NCBI RefSeq assembly: GCF_000024025.1
Contig: NC_013131.1
Location: 3,100,001 to 3,164,000, forward strand
From: Catenulispora acidiphila DSM 44928
GTDB lineage: Bacteria > Actinomycetota > Actinomycetes > Streptomycetales > Catenulisporaceae
Reading direction: 5' to 3'
Length of the DNA stretch: 64,000 bases
In this document: one piece after another, positions 1 through 8,358 of the stretch
Layout of the letters: every line of letters starts with the position of its first letter
How positions within the stretch are numbered: the first letter of the stretch is position 1
Made by a program: the position numbers and the translations under genes
The notes under the pieces: generated by a model
What the model was told of the DNA's origin: nothing
What the model saw: only the letters and a program-made list of their open reading frames with translations
Databases searched by the model: none

Positions 1-34
1 CGACGCCGAGGATGGCGTAGAGGTCGTCGGCCAT
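1..34 (-). CDS. DnaJ-domain chaperone, N-terminal fragment
   Basis: Only the first eleven codons lie in the window. They read MADDLYAILGV on the minus strand, which is the usual opening of a J-domain (helix I, D-x-Y-x-x-L-G-V). DnaJ/CbpA proteins stimulate the ATPase of DnaK. The gene lies 100 bp downstream of the Hsp20 gene on the same strand, so the two probably form a heat-shock unit. The rest of the gene is beyond the window edge, so full-length DnaJ and a short CbpA-like protein cannot be told apart. Confidence 0.7.
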   Translation of the reverse strand, partial: MADDLYAILGV

Positions 35-133
35 GCTCGCTCCCGCTGGGCTGCTCGCCGGTGGCCGCCGGGAGGGGGAGGGGCGGCCACCGGGGTGATG
101 GTGGGCGTGCCGTGGGGCGGCACGCGGCGGGGG

Positions 134-571
134 TCAGGCGTTGATCGCCTTCTTCTCGTCGGCGGTGGTGATCTGCACCTTGCGGGGCTTGGCCTTCTCG
201 GCGACGGGGATGCGCAGCGTCAGGACGCCGGCGTCGTAGCCGGCCTTGATGTTGTCGGTGTCCAGGGTGTCGCCGAGGAACAGCTGGCGGGAGAAGGCGC
301 CCAGCGGCCGCTCGGAGATCTCCACCTTGGCCTCGCCCAGCGCGGCGGGGCGGCGTTCGGCCTTCACCGTGAGCACGTTGCGCTCGATGTCGATGTCGAT
401 GGCGTCCAGGGACACGCCGGGCAGGTCGAAGCAGACCACGAACTCGTCGCCCTCGCGCCAGGCGTCCAGGGGCATCGGGTTGGGGCGGGTCCAGGTGCCC
501 GCGGCGGTGGTCCCGAGCAGCTGGCTGGCGATGCGGTCCAGGTCGCGGAACGGGTCGGTGCGCATCAACAT
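134..571 (-). CDS. Hsp20/alpha-crystallin family small heat-shock protein (HSP18 type)
   Basis: This 145-residue protein is a cytoplasmic ATP-independent holdase chaperone. The alpha-crystallin domain spans about residues 35-130. It shows the early strand motif [13 protein letters not shown], the DLPGV segment, and the C-terminal GVLTLRIPV signature followed by the short I-x-V-like tail. The ATG at 571 was chosen because a strong GGAGGTGA site lies 4 nt upstream, and because longer upstream reading loses homology and runs into the promoter. It is divergent from a regulator of the HSP18 type and shares a palindrome with it. Length and context match the actinomycete hsp18 genes. Confidence 0.93.
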   Translation of the reverse strand: MLMRTDPFRDLDRIASQLLGTTAAGTWTRPNPMPLDAWREGDEFVVCFDLPGVSLDAIDIDIERNVLTVKAERRPAALGEAKVEISERPLGAFSRQLFLGDTLDTDNIKAGYDAGVLTLRIPVAEKAKPRKVQITTADEKKAINA

Positions 572-627
572 GGGGTCACCTCCAGGTGAGTGGGTCGACC
601 AGGGGGGTCGACTCGCTGACAGACACA

Positions 628-656
628 GGTATAGCATGTCATCGGAACGATGACAA
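628..656 (-). promoter_or_regulatory. Promoter of the hsp20 gene
   Basis: On the minus strand TTGTCA (656-651) and TATACC (633-628) are separated by exactly 17 nt, a close match to vegetative sigma-70-type boxes. The -10 box lies about 57 nt upstream of the hsp20 ATG. The palindrome at 637-655 covers the -35 box and most of the spacer, as expected for repression by steric block. Confidence 0.75.
637..655. promoter_or_regulatory. Palindromic operator between hsp20 and its regulator
   Basis: TGTCATCGGAACGATGACA is a perfect inverted repeat, 8-bp arms around GAA. It sits inside the hsp20 promoter and 30 nt before the preferred start of the divergent regulator. It is the likely binding site of that regulator, but no binding evidence is visible. 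Confidence 0.7.
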
Positions 657-685
657 GTGATGCCGTCGCCGAGGAGATGACGCAG

Positions 686-1369
686 ATGGAAGACAAGCAG
701 CGCGGCCGGACGCCCGCCGGCGCCGCCGTTTTCGACACCGGTGCCGCCTTGGGCGAGATCGCGGCCGCGATGCACGCCGTGCATCCCTCCGCCGACGTGC
801 CCGGGCCGGCGTCGGCGCCGCTGAGTGCCAACCAGGTGCTGGCCGCCCTGACGCTGCTCCGTGAGCTCCGTACGGAGATAGCCGGTTGGGAGCCGCAGCT
901 GATCGAGGCGGCCCGGGCGTTGAACACCAGCTGGGCCGACCTGGCTCCGGCCTTGGGCGTGGCCAGCCGGCAGGCCGCCGAGCGCCGTTACCTGCGGCTG
1001 CGGCCCGCGGTCGACGGCGCGGAAGGCACCGGCGAGGAGCGGGTGGCCGCCGAGCGGGACCGTAGAGCGGGAGACAAGGCGGTGGCGGGCTGGGCCCGGG
1101 ACAACGCCGCCGGGCTGCGGCAGCTGGCCGGGCAGATCGGCGCGCTGACCGATCTGGGGGACGGCGCCGACGGCGACCTGGCCGCGCTGCACGACGCGCT
1201 GGGCCGCGACGACGCCGCGGACCTGTTGGCACCGCTGGCCGGTACCCGCGGCCACCTGACCGGCGCCCATCCGGGCCTGGCCGAGCAGGTCGGAGCCGTG
1301 GACTCCAGCATTACCCGGGTGCGCGCGGCCTCCGACCGTGCCCGCCGCCCCGGGCCGCAGGACGTGTGA
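686..1369 (+). CDS. HSP18-type transcriptional regulator
   Basis: The 227-residue protein resembles regulators annotated as HSP18 transcriptional regulator and found next to hsp18 genes in Streptomyces. The central part (roughly residues 50-105) is helical and resembles a DNA-binding fold: it reads [20 protein letters not shown], then a segment with [20 protein letters not shown]. The C-terminal half is an acidic, alanine-rich helical region. The ATG at 686 is preferred because GAGGAG lies 9 nt upstream. The ATG at 650 lies inside the operator palindrome, and the ATG at 677 has no spacing to the ribosome site. It is divergent from hsp20 and probably represses it through the 637-655 palindrome. 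Confidence 0.8.
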   Translation: MEDKQRGRTPAGAAVFDTGAALGEIAAAMHAVHPSADVPGPASAPLSANQVLAALTLLRELRTEIAGWEPQLIEAARALNTSWADLAPALGVASRQAAERRYLRLRPAVDGAEGTGEERVAAERDRRAGDKAVAGWARDNAAGLRQLAGQIGALTDLGDGADGDLAALHDALGRDDAADLLAPLAGTRGHLTGAHPGLAEQVGAVDSSITRVRAASDRARRPGPQDV

Positions 1370-1400
1370 GCCGTGTCGTCGTCGAGGAGGGCTGCCGTGA

Positions 1401-1694
1401 TCAATCCGCCGCCTGGGCAGCAGGCGGTGAAGCCACCGCGGGGGCAGCGACGAGCAGATCTGTGTGCCCTATGCGGACCTGGAAGCCGGCACCTTCCAAG
1501 ATGGAGCCCATGGCGGTGTACATCGCCGCTTTGATGCCCGCGATCGGGCCCAACTGCGCGAGGTCGGGCTGCCACAGCACCCGTACACCCTCAGGCACCG
1601 CCTCGGCCGTCACCCCCCGCCCGGACGCCCGAGTCCGAAATCCCGCCCGGTCCAGCAGGTCCCGGACGTCATCGAGCATCTGGTGCTGATCCAT
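1401..1694 (-). CDS. Small conserved hypothetical protein
   Basis: This 97-residue protein begins [19 protein letters not shown] and has a mixed alpha/beta composition with V-x-V-L-W-Q in the middle, ending in an Ala/Pro-rich tail. It has no signal peptide or membrane segment. I do not recognise a characterised family. Its tail lies 31 bp downstream of the convergent HSP18 regulator gene. The start at 1694 is the only in-frame ATG before the sequence loses protein-like character, and only a weak AAGG lies upstream. Confidence 0.6.
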   Translation of the reverse strand: MDQHQMLDDVRDLLDRAGFRTRASGRGVTAEAVPEGVRVLWQPDLAQLGPIAGIKAAMYTAMGSILEGAGFQVRIGHTDLLVAAPAVASPPAAQAAD

Positions 1695-1865
1695 TGGTGT
1701 GCAAGGCCTTCCCCGCGGTAACCCGCCCAGCCGCCGTGCGGCACGGCGGCTCCATAGCTGACTCGAGCCGTTAACCCGATTCGCGCACGGCAAACCTCCC
1801 CGCTCACTTTGATTGCGCACGCGGTGGCGAGCATGCCGATCCGCCCCGCGATTAGAGTGGTCTGC

Positions 1866-2285
1866 ATGGACATGCGAAGGATCGTCGCGGTGCTGGCCGA
1901 GGAGGCTGAGCAGCAACTTCACGACCACGTGTGGGAGCTGTCGCCACACGACCATGGACTGGCTCGTGAGGCCGAGGCCGGCCTGCGCAAAGCGGTCGGT
2001 CCGCCGGATGTCCAGGAGGCGTTGCCGCTGAAGGACAGGCTCGAACACCTTCGGGAGACGCTCGCGGTTCTGGCCATCTGCCTGGCTCGTACGCACGGTC
2101 GCCTGGCCTGGCTTCTCGCCGGCGGCATAGAGGCGCTCGAGCCGGTCCTGCGCTGGCGTGTCCTCTCGCCGGAGGGCGGCGGCACCTTCGGTACTGTTCC
2201 GGCGCATCCTGAGCAATACGCGGAGGCAGAGGATGCTGTCCGCCGACTCCAGGAAGTGCTGGCGCAGCTCTCTGCTATGGCATGA
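1866..2285 (+). CDS. Hypothetical helical protein
   Basis: The 139-residue product is almost entirely helical, with many Leu, Glu, Ala and Arg residues and no signal peptide. I recognise no family. The ATG at 1866 (MDMRRIVAVLAEEAEQQ) is used. A longer form from 1809 is possible but its extra residues are rich in Pro/Arg and not protein-like. There is no clear ribosome site. A TAGAGT hexamer 7 nt upstream of the ATG leaves open a leaderless transcript. The opposite strand is also open here, but its composition looks like a shadow. Confidence 0.5.
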   Translation: MDMRRIVAVLAEEAEQQLHDHVWELSPHDHGLAREAEAGLRKAVGPPDVQEALPLKDRLEHLRETLAVLAICLARTHGRLAWLLAGGIEALEPVLRWRVLSPEGGGTFGTVPAHPEQYAEAEDAVRRLQEVLAQLSAMA

Positions 2286-2324
2286 CAGCCTCGCGCCTGG
2301 CTCCTAGCACCTAGCGCCTAGTTC

Positions 2325-3230
2325 CTAGCTCCTTCTGTGCGCGAACACCCACCGGTTGCCGCCCAGCGCGTCGTTCGGTTCGGGCAGGGGACCGCGGCCG
2401 AATCGGAGGGTGAAGTCGTACGGGGTGGCGACGGCCGTGGACCAGCCTCGTGCGGCCAGGTCGCCTGCCGAGTCGGGCCGCGCCTCCTTCGCGAAGAGGT
2501 CGAGCAGGTCGATGCCGATCTGCCGCCTGGTCTCGGTGTACAGCGGGCTGTCCCGGTGTGCCATCAGGTCCTTGTCGAGTTTCACTTCGAAGGCCAGCGC
2601 GCTTTCGGCCGCGGCGAGCCGGTCCACAGCGGCGATGAGCCGTGTCTCGACGGCGCCGGGCAGATAGAACAGCAAGCCCTCGGCCAGCCAGGCGCTCGGT
2701 GTGTTCGGGTCGAAGCCGGCGTCTGTCAGTGCCCTGACCCAGTCGGCGCGCAGGTCGGTCGGGACCGGGACGCGTGCTGCCTTCGGGGTGGCCGCGACGG
2801 CGTCGAGCACCCTGTGCTTGAACGCCAGCACCCCTTCCCTGTCCAGCTCGAAGATCACGCAACCGGGCGGCCAGTCGAGCCGGTAGGCCCGCGCGTCGAG
2901 CCCGGCTCCGAGCAGGACGACCTGGCGTGCGCCCGCGTGGACCGCCTGCAGCAGGAAGTCGTCGAAGACCCTGGTCCGCAGGCCGAAGTAGCGGGCGAAG
3001 CGACCCCACAGCGGGTCCGCCTCGCCGTCCGGGACCTGGTCGACGCGGACGGGCCAGTCCGCGCTCGCCCGCGCGGCGCGCACGAAGTGCTCGGCGAAGA
3101 GGTCCTGGGCCAGGCTGTCGCGGCGGTGGGTCTCGATCGCGCGGGAGGCGGCGACCAGCAGGGCGGTGACGCCGACGCCGCCGTCCACGCCTCCCGTGCC
3201 GGTGTCCGGCTGCGTCACGTCGGCCGTCAT
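2325..3230 (-). CDS. SAM-dependent methyltransferase, leucine-carboxyl-methyltransferase-like (TIGR00027 type)
   Basis: The 301-residue protein has the layout of the actinobacterial PPM1/LCMT-like family. The SAM site reads VVLLGAGLDARAYRLDWP near residues 120-137, followed by FELDREGVLAFK, and a later WLAEGLLFYLP segment typical of this family. Members transfer methyl groups, often to carboxylates, but most are uncharacterised. Its ATG overlaps the stop of the alcohol dehydrogenase gene by 4 nt (ATGA), so it is translationally coupled and is the last gene of the operon. In context it may esterify a furan carboxylate made by the upstream enzymes; that is inference only. Confidence 0.85.
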   Translation of the reverse strand: MTADVTQPDTGTGGVDGGVGVTALLVAASRAIETHRRDSLAQDLFAEHFVRAARASADWPVRVDQVPDGEADPLWGRFARYFGLRTRVFDDFLLQAVHAGARQVVLLGAGLDARAYRLDWPPGCVIFELDREGVLAFKHRVLDAVAATPKAARVPVPTDLRADWVRALTDAGFDPNTPSAWLAEGLLFYLPGAVETRLIAAVDRLAAAESALAFEVKLDKDLMAHRDSPLYTETRRQIGIDLLDLFAKEARPDSAGDLAARGWSTAVATPYDFTLRFGRGPLPEPNDALGGNRWVFAHRRS

Positions 3231-4342
3231 GGGTGCTCCTTCGTGCGGTGCGGCGGCAGCAGGACGGGTTTGACGACGCGCCCCGTCTCGCAGTCGCGCT
3301 CGGCCTCGTTGATCTCGTCGAGCGGGTAGGTGCGGATGAGCTGGTCGAAGGGGAAGCGGCCGGCCTGCCAGAGCGCTGTCAGCCGGGGGATGAGCACGCC
3401 GGGCACCGCGTCGCCCTCGCAGAGGTGGGACAGTTTGCGGCCGCGGTCCAACGTACCGGGCTCCAGCGGAAGGCTCTGGCGGAGCCGCGCCACGAGGCCC
3501 AGGTGGCCGGTCGGTCGCAGGGCCCTGAGCGCCTCGTTGATCAGGTCGGGCGAGGCCGTGGTGTCCAGGGCGTAGCGCACCCCGCCGTCCGTCAGCCGCT
3601 TGATACGGTCGGCGAGACCGCCGGTCCCGTACAGCGGGACGGCGCCGAAGCGCTCGGCCGTCGCCAGCCGTTCGGGGTGCCGGTCGACGGCCAGGACCAC
3701 GGCTCCAGCCGCGGTCGCCGCCATGACCGCCGCCAGGCCCACGGCGCCCGCACCGAAAACGGCGAGGGCATCGCCGGGGACGACGCCGAACGTGTTCAGG
3801 ACGGCGCCGGCGCCGGTGAGGAAGCCGCAGCCGAGCGGGCCGAGCAGTTCGAGGGGCAGCGTGGGATCCACCCGGACGGCGTTGCGGGCCGGGACCATCG
3901 CGTACTCGGCGAACGAGGACTGGCCGAACCATCGCGGCGCCAAAGGGATTCCGGCCGCGTCGGCGAATCGCGCGGCGTTCGTCGTGCGCCCGCCGAACAG
4001 GTTGAGCTCGGCGAAGGAATCACAGTAGGCGGGGGCGCCGCTGATACAGGCCCGGCAGTGTCCGCAGGAGTCGAAACTCAGCACGACGTGGTCCCCGACG
4101 GCCAGCCGGGTGTCCGGACCGCCGGTCTCCACGACGACCCCGGAGCCCTCGTGGCCGAGGACGGCCGGCAGCGGCGAGCGGCCCGCCGAACCCCGGACGG
4201 CGAGATCGGTCCGGCACATCCCGCATCCGGCGATTCTGACCAGGACCTCGTCCGGTGCCGGTCCCTCCTCCAAAGCCACCTGCTCGACGGCGAATCGGCC
4301 CTCGTACGAACGCAGTACCGCCGCGTCGAACCGGATGGCCAC
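3227..4342 (-). CDS. Zinc-dependent alcohol dehydrogenase (aryl-alcohol type)
   Basis: This 371-residue medium-chain dehydrogenase has the catalytic-zinc region GCGMCRTDLAV, GHEGSGVV, the structural zinc cysteines in CGHCRACISGAPAYC, and the nucleotide site VFGAGAVGLAAV. The stretch LLGPLGCGFLTGAGAVLNT and the QSSFAEYA segment resemble benzyl/aryl-alcohol dehydrogenases. It should interconvert a primary alcohol and an aldehyde with NAD(P). The GTG at 4342 was chosen because GAGGAG lies 7 nt upstream and it begins 1 nt after the aldehyde dehydrogenase stop. It sits between the aldehyde dehydrogenase and methyltransferase genes in one operon. A hydroxymethyl-furan substrate is plausible but inferred. 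Confidence 0.9.
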   Translation of the reverse strand: MAIRFDAAVLRSYEGRFAVEQVALEEGPAPDEVLVRIAGCGMCRTDLAVRGSAGRSPLPAVLGHEGSGVVVETGGPDTRLAVGDHVVLSFDSCGHCRACISGAPAYCDSFAELNLFGGRTTNAARFADAAGIPLAPRWFGQSSFAEYAMVPARNAVRVDPTLPLELLGPLGCGFLTGAGAVLNTFGVVPGDALAVFGAGAVGLAAVMAATAAGAVVLAVDRHPERLATAERFGAVPLYGTGGLADRIKRLTDGGVRYALDTTASPDLINEALRALRPTGHLGLVARLRQSLPLEPGTLDRGRKLSHLCEGDAVPGVLIPRLTALWQAGRFPFDQLIRTYPLDEINEAERDCETGRVVKPVLLPPHRTKEHP

Positions 4343-4343
4343 G

Positions 4344-5747
4344 TCACGTCTCCTCGGGCCGGTGCACGACGAACGGTCGGAGGTTCCCGTAGAAGCCCCA
4401 CGGCCCGCCCGCGACACCTACGCCGCTGTCCTTCGCGCCCGCGAACGGCTGGGCAAGGGAGAGCTCGCCGTGGTGGTTGATCCAGACGGTCCCGCATTCG
4501 AGCCGTTCGGCGACCTCCTCGGCCCGGTCCAGATCGGTTCCCCACACCGAACCGCCGAGGCCGAAACCGGTGGCGTTGGCCGCTTCGACGGCCTGCTCCA
4601 CGCCGCGGTACACGAGCACCGGCAGCACCGGGCCGAACTGCTCCTGAGCGACCACCGGGCTCTGGGCCGAGACGTCGGCCAGGATCGTCGGCGCGAAGAA
4701 GTAGCCCGGCCTGTCGAGCCGGTGCCCGCCGGCCGCGGCGCGGGCGCCGGTCGCCAAAGCCTCCGCCGCGTAGCCCTCGACCCGGGCGAGCTGAGGGGCG
4801 TTGTTGACCGGTCCCAGTTGCGATCCCGCTTGCAGGCCCGGTCCCACGACGGTCTGATCCGCGCGCTGTGCCAGGGCTTCGACGACTTCGGCATAGAGCC
4901 GGGCCGGGGCGTAGACCCGCTTGACCGCCATGCAGATCTGCCCGCAGTTGCGGAACGCCGCCCAGAACAGCCGGTCCACGATCTGCTCCACGTCCACGTC
5001 GTCGAGCAGGATCGCGGCATCGTTGCCGCCCAACTCCAGGGTGACCCGGGCCAGCGAGGACGCCGCGCCCCGGGCCACGGCGCGGCCGGTGGGAACCGAG
5101 CCGGTGAAGGTGACGTGCCCGAACCCCGGGTGGGAGGCGAGGCGCTCGCCGAGGGGTTCGCGGCCGGTGACGATCGTGAGGACGTCCTCGGGCAGGGCGG
5201 CGGCCAGCACCGATCCCAGCATCCTGGTGGCCAGGGGAGTGAAGGGGGAGGGTTTGAGCACCACCGTGTTGCCCGCGGCGAGCGCGGGGGCGAACTTCGC
5301 GGAGGCGAGTTGGAGCGGGAAGTTCCACGGAACGATCGCGGCGACGGGACCGAGCGGCCGCCAGCGGACCTCGCTGCGCACCGGTCGGCCGTCCACGATC
5401 GGCCGGGTCTGCGGGCGAAGCGTGGCGAAGTAGCGAAGGCGGGCCGCTGCGCGGGCCACCTCCGCGAACGACTCCGGCAGCGGTTTGCCCTGCTCGCGGG
5501 TGAGCAGCGGGGCGAGGTCCGGCCCGGCCCGCTCCACCGCGTCGGCCGCCGCGAGCAGCGCGGCGGCGCGGGCGTCGGGGTCGGCACGCCACCCGCGCCA
5601 GGCCGTGTGCGCCCGCTCGACGATCGCGTCCAGTTCCTCAGGCTGCTGATCGGGCGCCTCGGCAAAGGGCTCGCCGGTCGCGGGATCGAGGACTGCGAAG
5701 CTGCCGCCGCGGGCCCGGTGCGGGCGGCTGGGCTCAGTCGTCGGCAT
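4344..5747 (-). CDS. NAD(P)-dependent aldehyde dehydrogenase
   Basis: The 467-residue protein is a full-length ALDH-superfamily enzyme. It shows the Asn motif VPWNFPL, the VTLELGGND catalytic glutamate region and the nucleophile in FRNCGQICMA, with the usual EQFGPVLPVLVY near the C-terminus. It oxidises an aldehyde to the carboxylate through a thioester on the cysteine. It starts 9 nt after the MfnB-like gene and ends 1 nt before the alcohol dehydrogenase start, so it is firmly in the operon. The product of MfnB carries a formyl group on a furan ring, which makes a formylfuran an attractive substrate. Confidence 0.92.
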   Translation of the reverse strand: MPTTEPSRPHRARGGSFAVLDPATGEPFAEAPDQQPEELDAIVERAHTAWRGWRADPDARAAALLAAADAVERAGPDLAPLLTREQGKPLPESFAEVARAAARLRYFATLRPQTRPIVDGRPVRSEVRWRPLGPVAAIVPWNFPLQLASAKFAPALAAGNTVVLKPSPFTPLATRMLGSVLAAALPEDVLTIVTGREPLGERLASHPGFGHVTFTGSVPTGRAVARGAASSLARVTLELGGNDAAILLDDVDVEQIVDRLFWAAFRNCGQICMAVKRVYAPARLYAEVVEALAQRADQTVVGPGLQAGSQLGPVNNAPQLARVEGYAAEALATGARAAAGGHRLDRPGYFFAPTILADVSAQSPVVAQEQFGPVLPVLVYRGVEQAVEAANATGFGLGGSVWGTDLDRAEEVAERLECGTVWINHHGELSLAQPFAGAKDSGVGVAGGPWGFYGNLRPFVVHRPEET

Positions 5748-5756
5748 GCCGGCGGG

Positions 5757-6509
5757 TCAGTTCCCGGCGGGGACGGCGGCCTGTTCCCGGCTGTGCCGGT
5801 CCATCTCGGCTCGGAAGGCCGCCACCAGATGCGGTTGGATCCGTCCGGTGGTGCGGTCGCCGCGCTCGCACACCGCCCCGCGCACCCCCACGATGTCCGT
5901 GCCGATGGCGGTGAGCGTGCCCAGGTCCTCCGCTCTGACGCTGCCCGCGAGCGCCGCGAGCCGCCCGGTGTCGTGCGCCCGCCGGACGAACTCCGCGCAC
6001 AGGTCGGGCGGAACGTGGTCGAACAGCCGGGTCCCGTCCTTGATGGCGGTGTCGAGCATGGCCGCGTCGCAGCCGGAGCGGCCGGCGATGTCGGGCACGG
6101 CGAGCGGGTTGACGCAGCCGACGCGGTGGGCGTCGGCGTACCCGGAGGCGACGACGAGCGCGTCCGGCCGGTAGTCCTTGACCGCTCGCACGACGGCGCG
6201 CATGACGGTGACGGCCTGGTCGGGCGTGGTGCAGCCGAACAGGCCGACCTTGATGTACGTGGCGCCCGAGACAACCGCGCCGAGTGCCGCCTGGGCGACC
6301 GTGCCGGGTTTGTAGGGCACGTCCCCCACGGTCGCCGATACCGGCTTGTCCGCCGGGACGATGTCGCGGATCTCCCGGATCACCCACGGGAAGTTGGCAC
6401 CGAGCGAGCCCTCGTCCGGCTTCTTGACGTCGACGATGTCGAGGTGCCGCGACGCCTTCGCGCAGTCGCGGGCTTCTTCGACGTCGGCCGGGGATATGAG
6501 CAGCAACAA
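5757..6509 (-). CDS. mfnB: (5-formylfuran-3-yl)methyl phosphate synthase (MfnB-like)
   Basis: The 250-residue protein is recognisable as the DUF556/MfnB family from its start [13 protein letters not shown], then [29 protein letters not shown] and DTAIKDG. MfnB condenses two glyceraldehyde-3-phosphate molecules into (5-formylfuran-3-yl)methyl phosphate, the furan precursor of methanofuran. Lys29, Lys87 and Lys157 line up, with a two-residue offset, with the lysines I recall at the archaeal active site (27, 85 and 155). The enzyme is expected to be active. None of the other methanofuran genes (aminotransferase MfnC, kinase MfnE, condensing MfnF) is beside it. Instead it is followed by two dehydrogenases and a methyltransferase, so the furan is probably diverted to another product. 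Confidence 0.9.
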   Translation of the reverse strand: MLLLISPADVEEARDCAKASRHLDIVDVKKPDEGSLGANFPWVIREIRDIVPADKPVSATVGDVPYKPGTVAQAALGAVVSGATYIKVGLFGCTTPDQAVTVMRAVVRAVKDYRPDALVVASGYADAHRVGCVNPLAVPDIAGRSGCDAAMLDTAIKDGTRLFDHVPPDLCAEFVRRAHDTGRLAALAGSVRAEDLGTLTAIGTDIVGVRGAVCERGDRTTGRIQPHLVAAFRAEMDRHSREQAAVPAGN

Positions 6510-6545
6510 CGCGTTCTCCGTTCCGAGGATGCTCAGCCAGGACGC

Positions 6546-7085
6546 TCAGCGCTGTTGCGCGGGGATCAGGTGGTTGCCCCGGGTGTCGCCGTCGCCCGGG
6601 TCGTAGAACTCCACGATCGCGACCCGCCACACCTCCGCCTCGATCTGGTCCTGCGCGGTGGGACCGAAGGAATCGAAGAGCGCGTTCAGGTTCTCGCGCC
6701 CGAAGCCGATCGCCGTCATCAGCGCCTCGAAGACCGGGCGGTCGATGAGCCCGTCGCCGTCGGGGTCGCCGAGCGCGGACAGCGCCTCGGCGAACTGCTC
6801 GACGGCCGCGCCGAAGCGCTCCGGACTGAGGACGAAAGCCTGGAACTCCTCGGCGCTGATCCGTCCGTCGTGGTTCGCGTCGAGCGCGTCGGCCATCGTG
6901 ATCCAGTAGCGGTCGAAGGCGGCGCGCATCGCGTCCTTCGCGGCCTGGTCCGAGCCGGTCGCGGCGGCGACCACCCGGTTCGTCATGAGCGCGATGTCCG
7001 CGGCCTCGATGAAGCCGTTGCCGTCGGTGTCGAAGAGGTCGAAGACGTGCTCGACCCGCTTGGCGGCCTGGGGGTGGGGGTTCAT
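6546..7085 (-). CDS. EF-hand calcium-binding protein (CabD/calerythrin-like)
   Basis: This 179-residue cytoplasmic protein has four EF-hand units. Loop 1 (residues 19-30, DTDGNGFIEAAD) and loop 2 (69-80, DANHDGRISAEE) have good ligand sets, the second with the consensus Glu at position 12. Loop 3 (107-118, DPDGDGLIDRPV) has Val at position 12, so binding is probably weaker. The fourth (around 138-149) is degenerate. The size matches actinomycete calerythrin-type proteins. It is the first gene of the minus-strand operon, 36 nt before mfnB, and may tie the pathway to calcium or simply be co-transcribed. No signal peptide is present. Confidence 0.88.
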   Translation of the reverse strand: MNPHPQAAKRVEHVFDLFDTDGNGFIEAADIALMTNRVVAAATGSDQAAKDAMRAAFDRYWITMADALDANHDGRISAEEFQAFVLSPERFGAAVEQFAEALSALGDPDGDGLIDRPVFEALMTAIGFGRENLNALFDSFGPTAQDQIEAEVWRVAIVEFYDPGDGDTRGNHLIPAQQR

Positions 7086-7245
7086 GGGGACTTCGGCCTC
7101 CCGATCCTTGGTGACCTGCTTGTCCGATTGTCGGTTCGAAGACCGGATTGCGGACCCTATGAGGGCCCTGATTCACTCGATCGTGGAACCTCGCGCGGAA
7201 CGTGCCTCCGTGTGGCGCCGGCGCGCCCTGCCGATGAAGGTCCTG

Positions 7246-8280
7246 TCAGGACGATGTGTTCGATGAGCCGATGCTCGTGGTGACGGCGCACTGCCCGGTC
7301 CGCGGCGGGCAGCTCAGACTCGCGCCGCCCACGACGTGCAGCAGCAGCGGTGCGTCGCCGGCGCCGGCTGTGTCCAGAGCCCGGCGCAGGCCTTGGGGAT
7401 CGGGGGCGGGCGGCTGGCCCAGGACGGTGATGTCGACCCTGCCGTCGCGGGCCGTGACCGATTCGACCTCCCAGCCGTGCCCGGCGGCCCAGGCCCGAGC
7501 CGCCGGGCCGGCGTCCGCGGCCAGTTGCCGGTCCCGGGTCACCGCCACGGTGCCGATCGTCAGCGGCACGGCCACCAGTACCAGCAGTGCCGCGACGCTC
7601 GCCAGGCTGGTGCCGCGCAGGCGCCCCACGCGCCGGCCGGCGGCCTGGGCCGCGGCACGGACTTGGAAGATGAGGAAGACGGTGATGCCGGTGCCGATGA
7701 TGGCGGCGACGTTGGTGCTGAACAGCAGGGCGGCCTGGCCGGCGTCGTGGAAGCGGCGGACTTCCAGCAGCAGCCCGGTCACGGCCAGCGGCGGCACCAG
7801 GGAGATGGCGATCGCCACGCCGGGCAGCGCGTCGGAGACGTCGGCCCGGGCCAGCGCGAACGCCCCGGCCGTGCCGGTGGCCAGGGCGGCGAGCAGGTCG
7901 ATCAGGTGCGGGCTGATCCGCGAGGCGACCTGGCTGTTGCCGGCGAAGTCGTCCGGCGGCGCCCCGATCCAGCCGACCAGGTACCCCACGGCGATCACCG
8001 AGGCGGACCCCGCGACCACCAGCAGCACCGAGCGGATCAGATGCCTGCGATCGACCAGGACGAACGCCAGCGCGCTGCCCAGAATCGGGGTCATCAGCGG
8101 AGCCACGATCATCGCCCCGATGACCGTGGCGGTGGAGTCGCCGACCACCCCGGCCGAGGCGATCAGCGCGGCCAGGATCAGCAGCGTCCAGAACTTGCTC
8201 AAGCCCCGCGAGCGCCACCCCGGCTCGATGAACAGCGACGCCGTCATCCGCTCGACATCCGCCCCGGTGATCTCAGGCAT
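7246..8280 (-). CDS. DUF389 family membrane protein
   Basis: The 344-residue protein has about six to seven membrane segments in its first 230 residues. It carries the DUF389 hallmark VVGDSTATVIGAMIVAPLMT and later GVAIAISLVPPLAV. The last 110 residues are soluble and resemble a small alpha/beta domain, ending in a Cys-containing Ser/Thr-rich tail. The function of the family is not established. It lies 78 bp after the antiporter gene on the same strand, so it may be the last gene of the long minus-strand transcript. The 160-bp gap between it and the EF-hand gene holds that operon's promoter, though I see no convincing boxes. Confidence 0.88.
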   Translation of the reverse strand: MPEITGADVERMTASLFIEPGWRSRGLSKFWTLLILAALIASAGVVGDSTATVIGAMIVAPLMTPILGSALAFVLVDRRHLIRSVLLVVAGSASVIAVGYLVGWIGAPPDDFAGNSQVASRISPHLIDLLAALATGTAGAFALARADVSDALPGVAIAISLVPPLAVTGLLLEVRRFHDAGQAALLFSTNVAAIIGTGITVFLIFQVRAAAQAAGRRVGRLRGTSLASVAALLVLVAVPLTIGTVAVTRDRQLAADAGPAARAWAAGHGWEVESVTARDGRVDITVLGQPPAPDPQGLRRALDTAGAGDAPLLLHVVGGASLSCPPRTGQCAVTTSIGSSNTSS

Positions 8281-8358
8281 CTGCGCCCGGCCCTGGACCG
8301 GTGGCGTGAGTCAGCACTCTTGGAATCTACCGACGTCGACGACCCCTGTCGGCCCGGG

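Noticed and set aside
650-652. ATG at 650 as start of the HSP18-type regulator
   Set aside because: It lies inside the operator palindrome and lacks a ribosome site; ATG 686 has GAGGAG at good spacing.
4110-7283. A thousand-codon open frame on the plus strand opposite the furan operon
   Set aside because: It runs antisense to five well-recognised genes and has the composition of a shadow frame.
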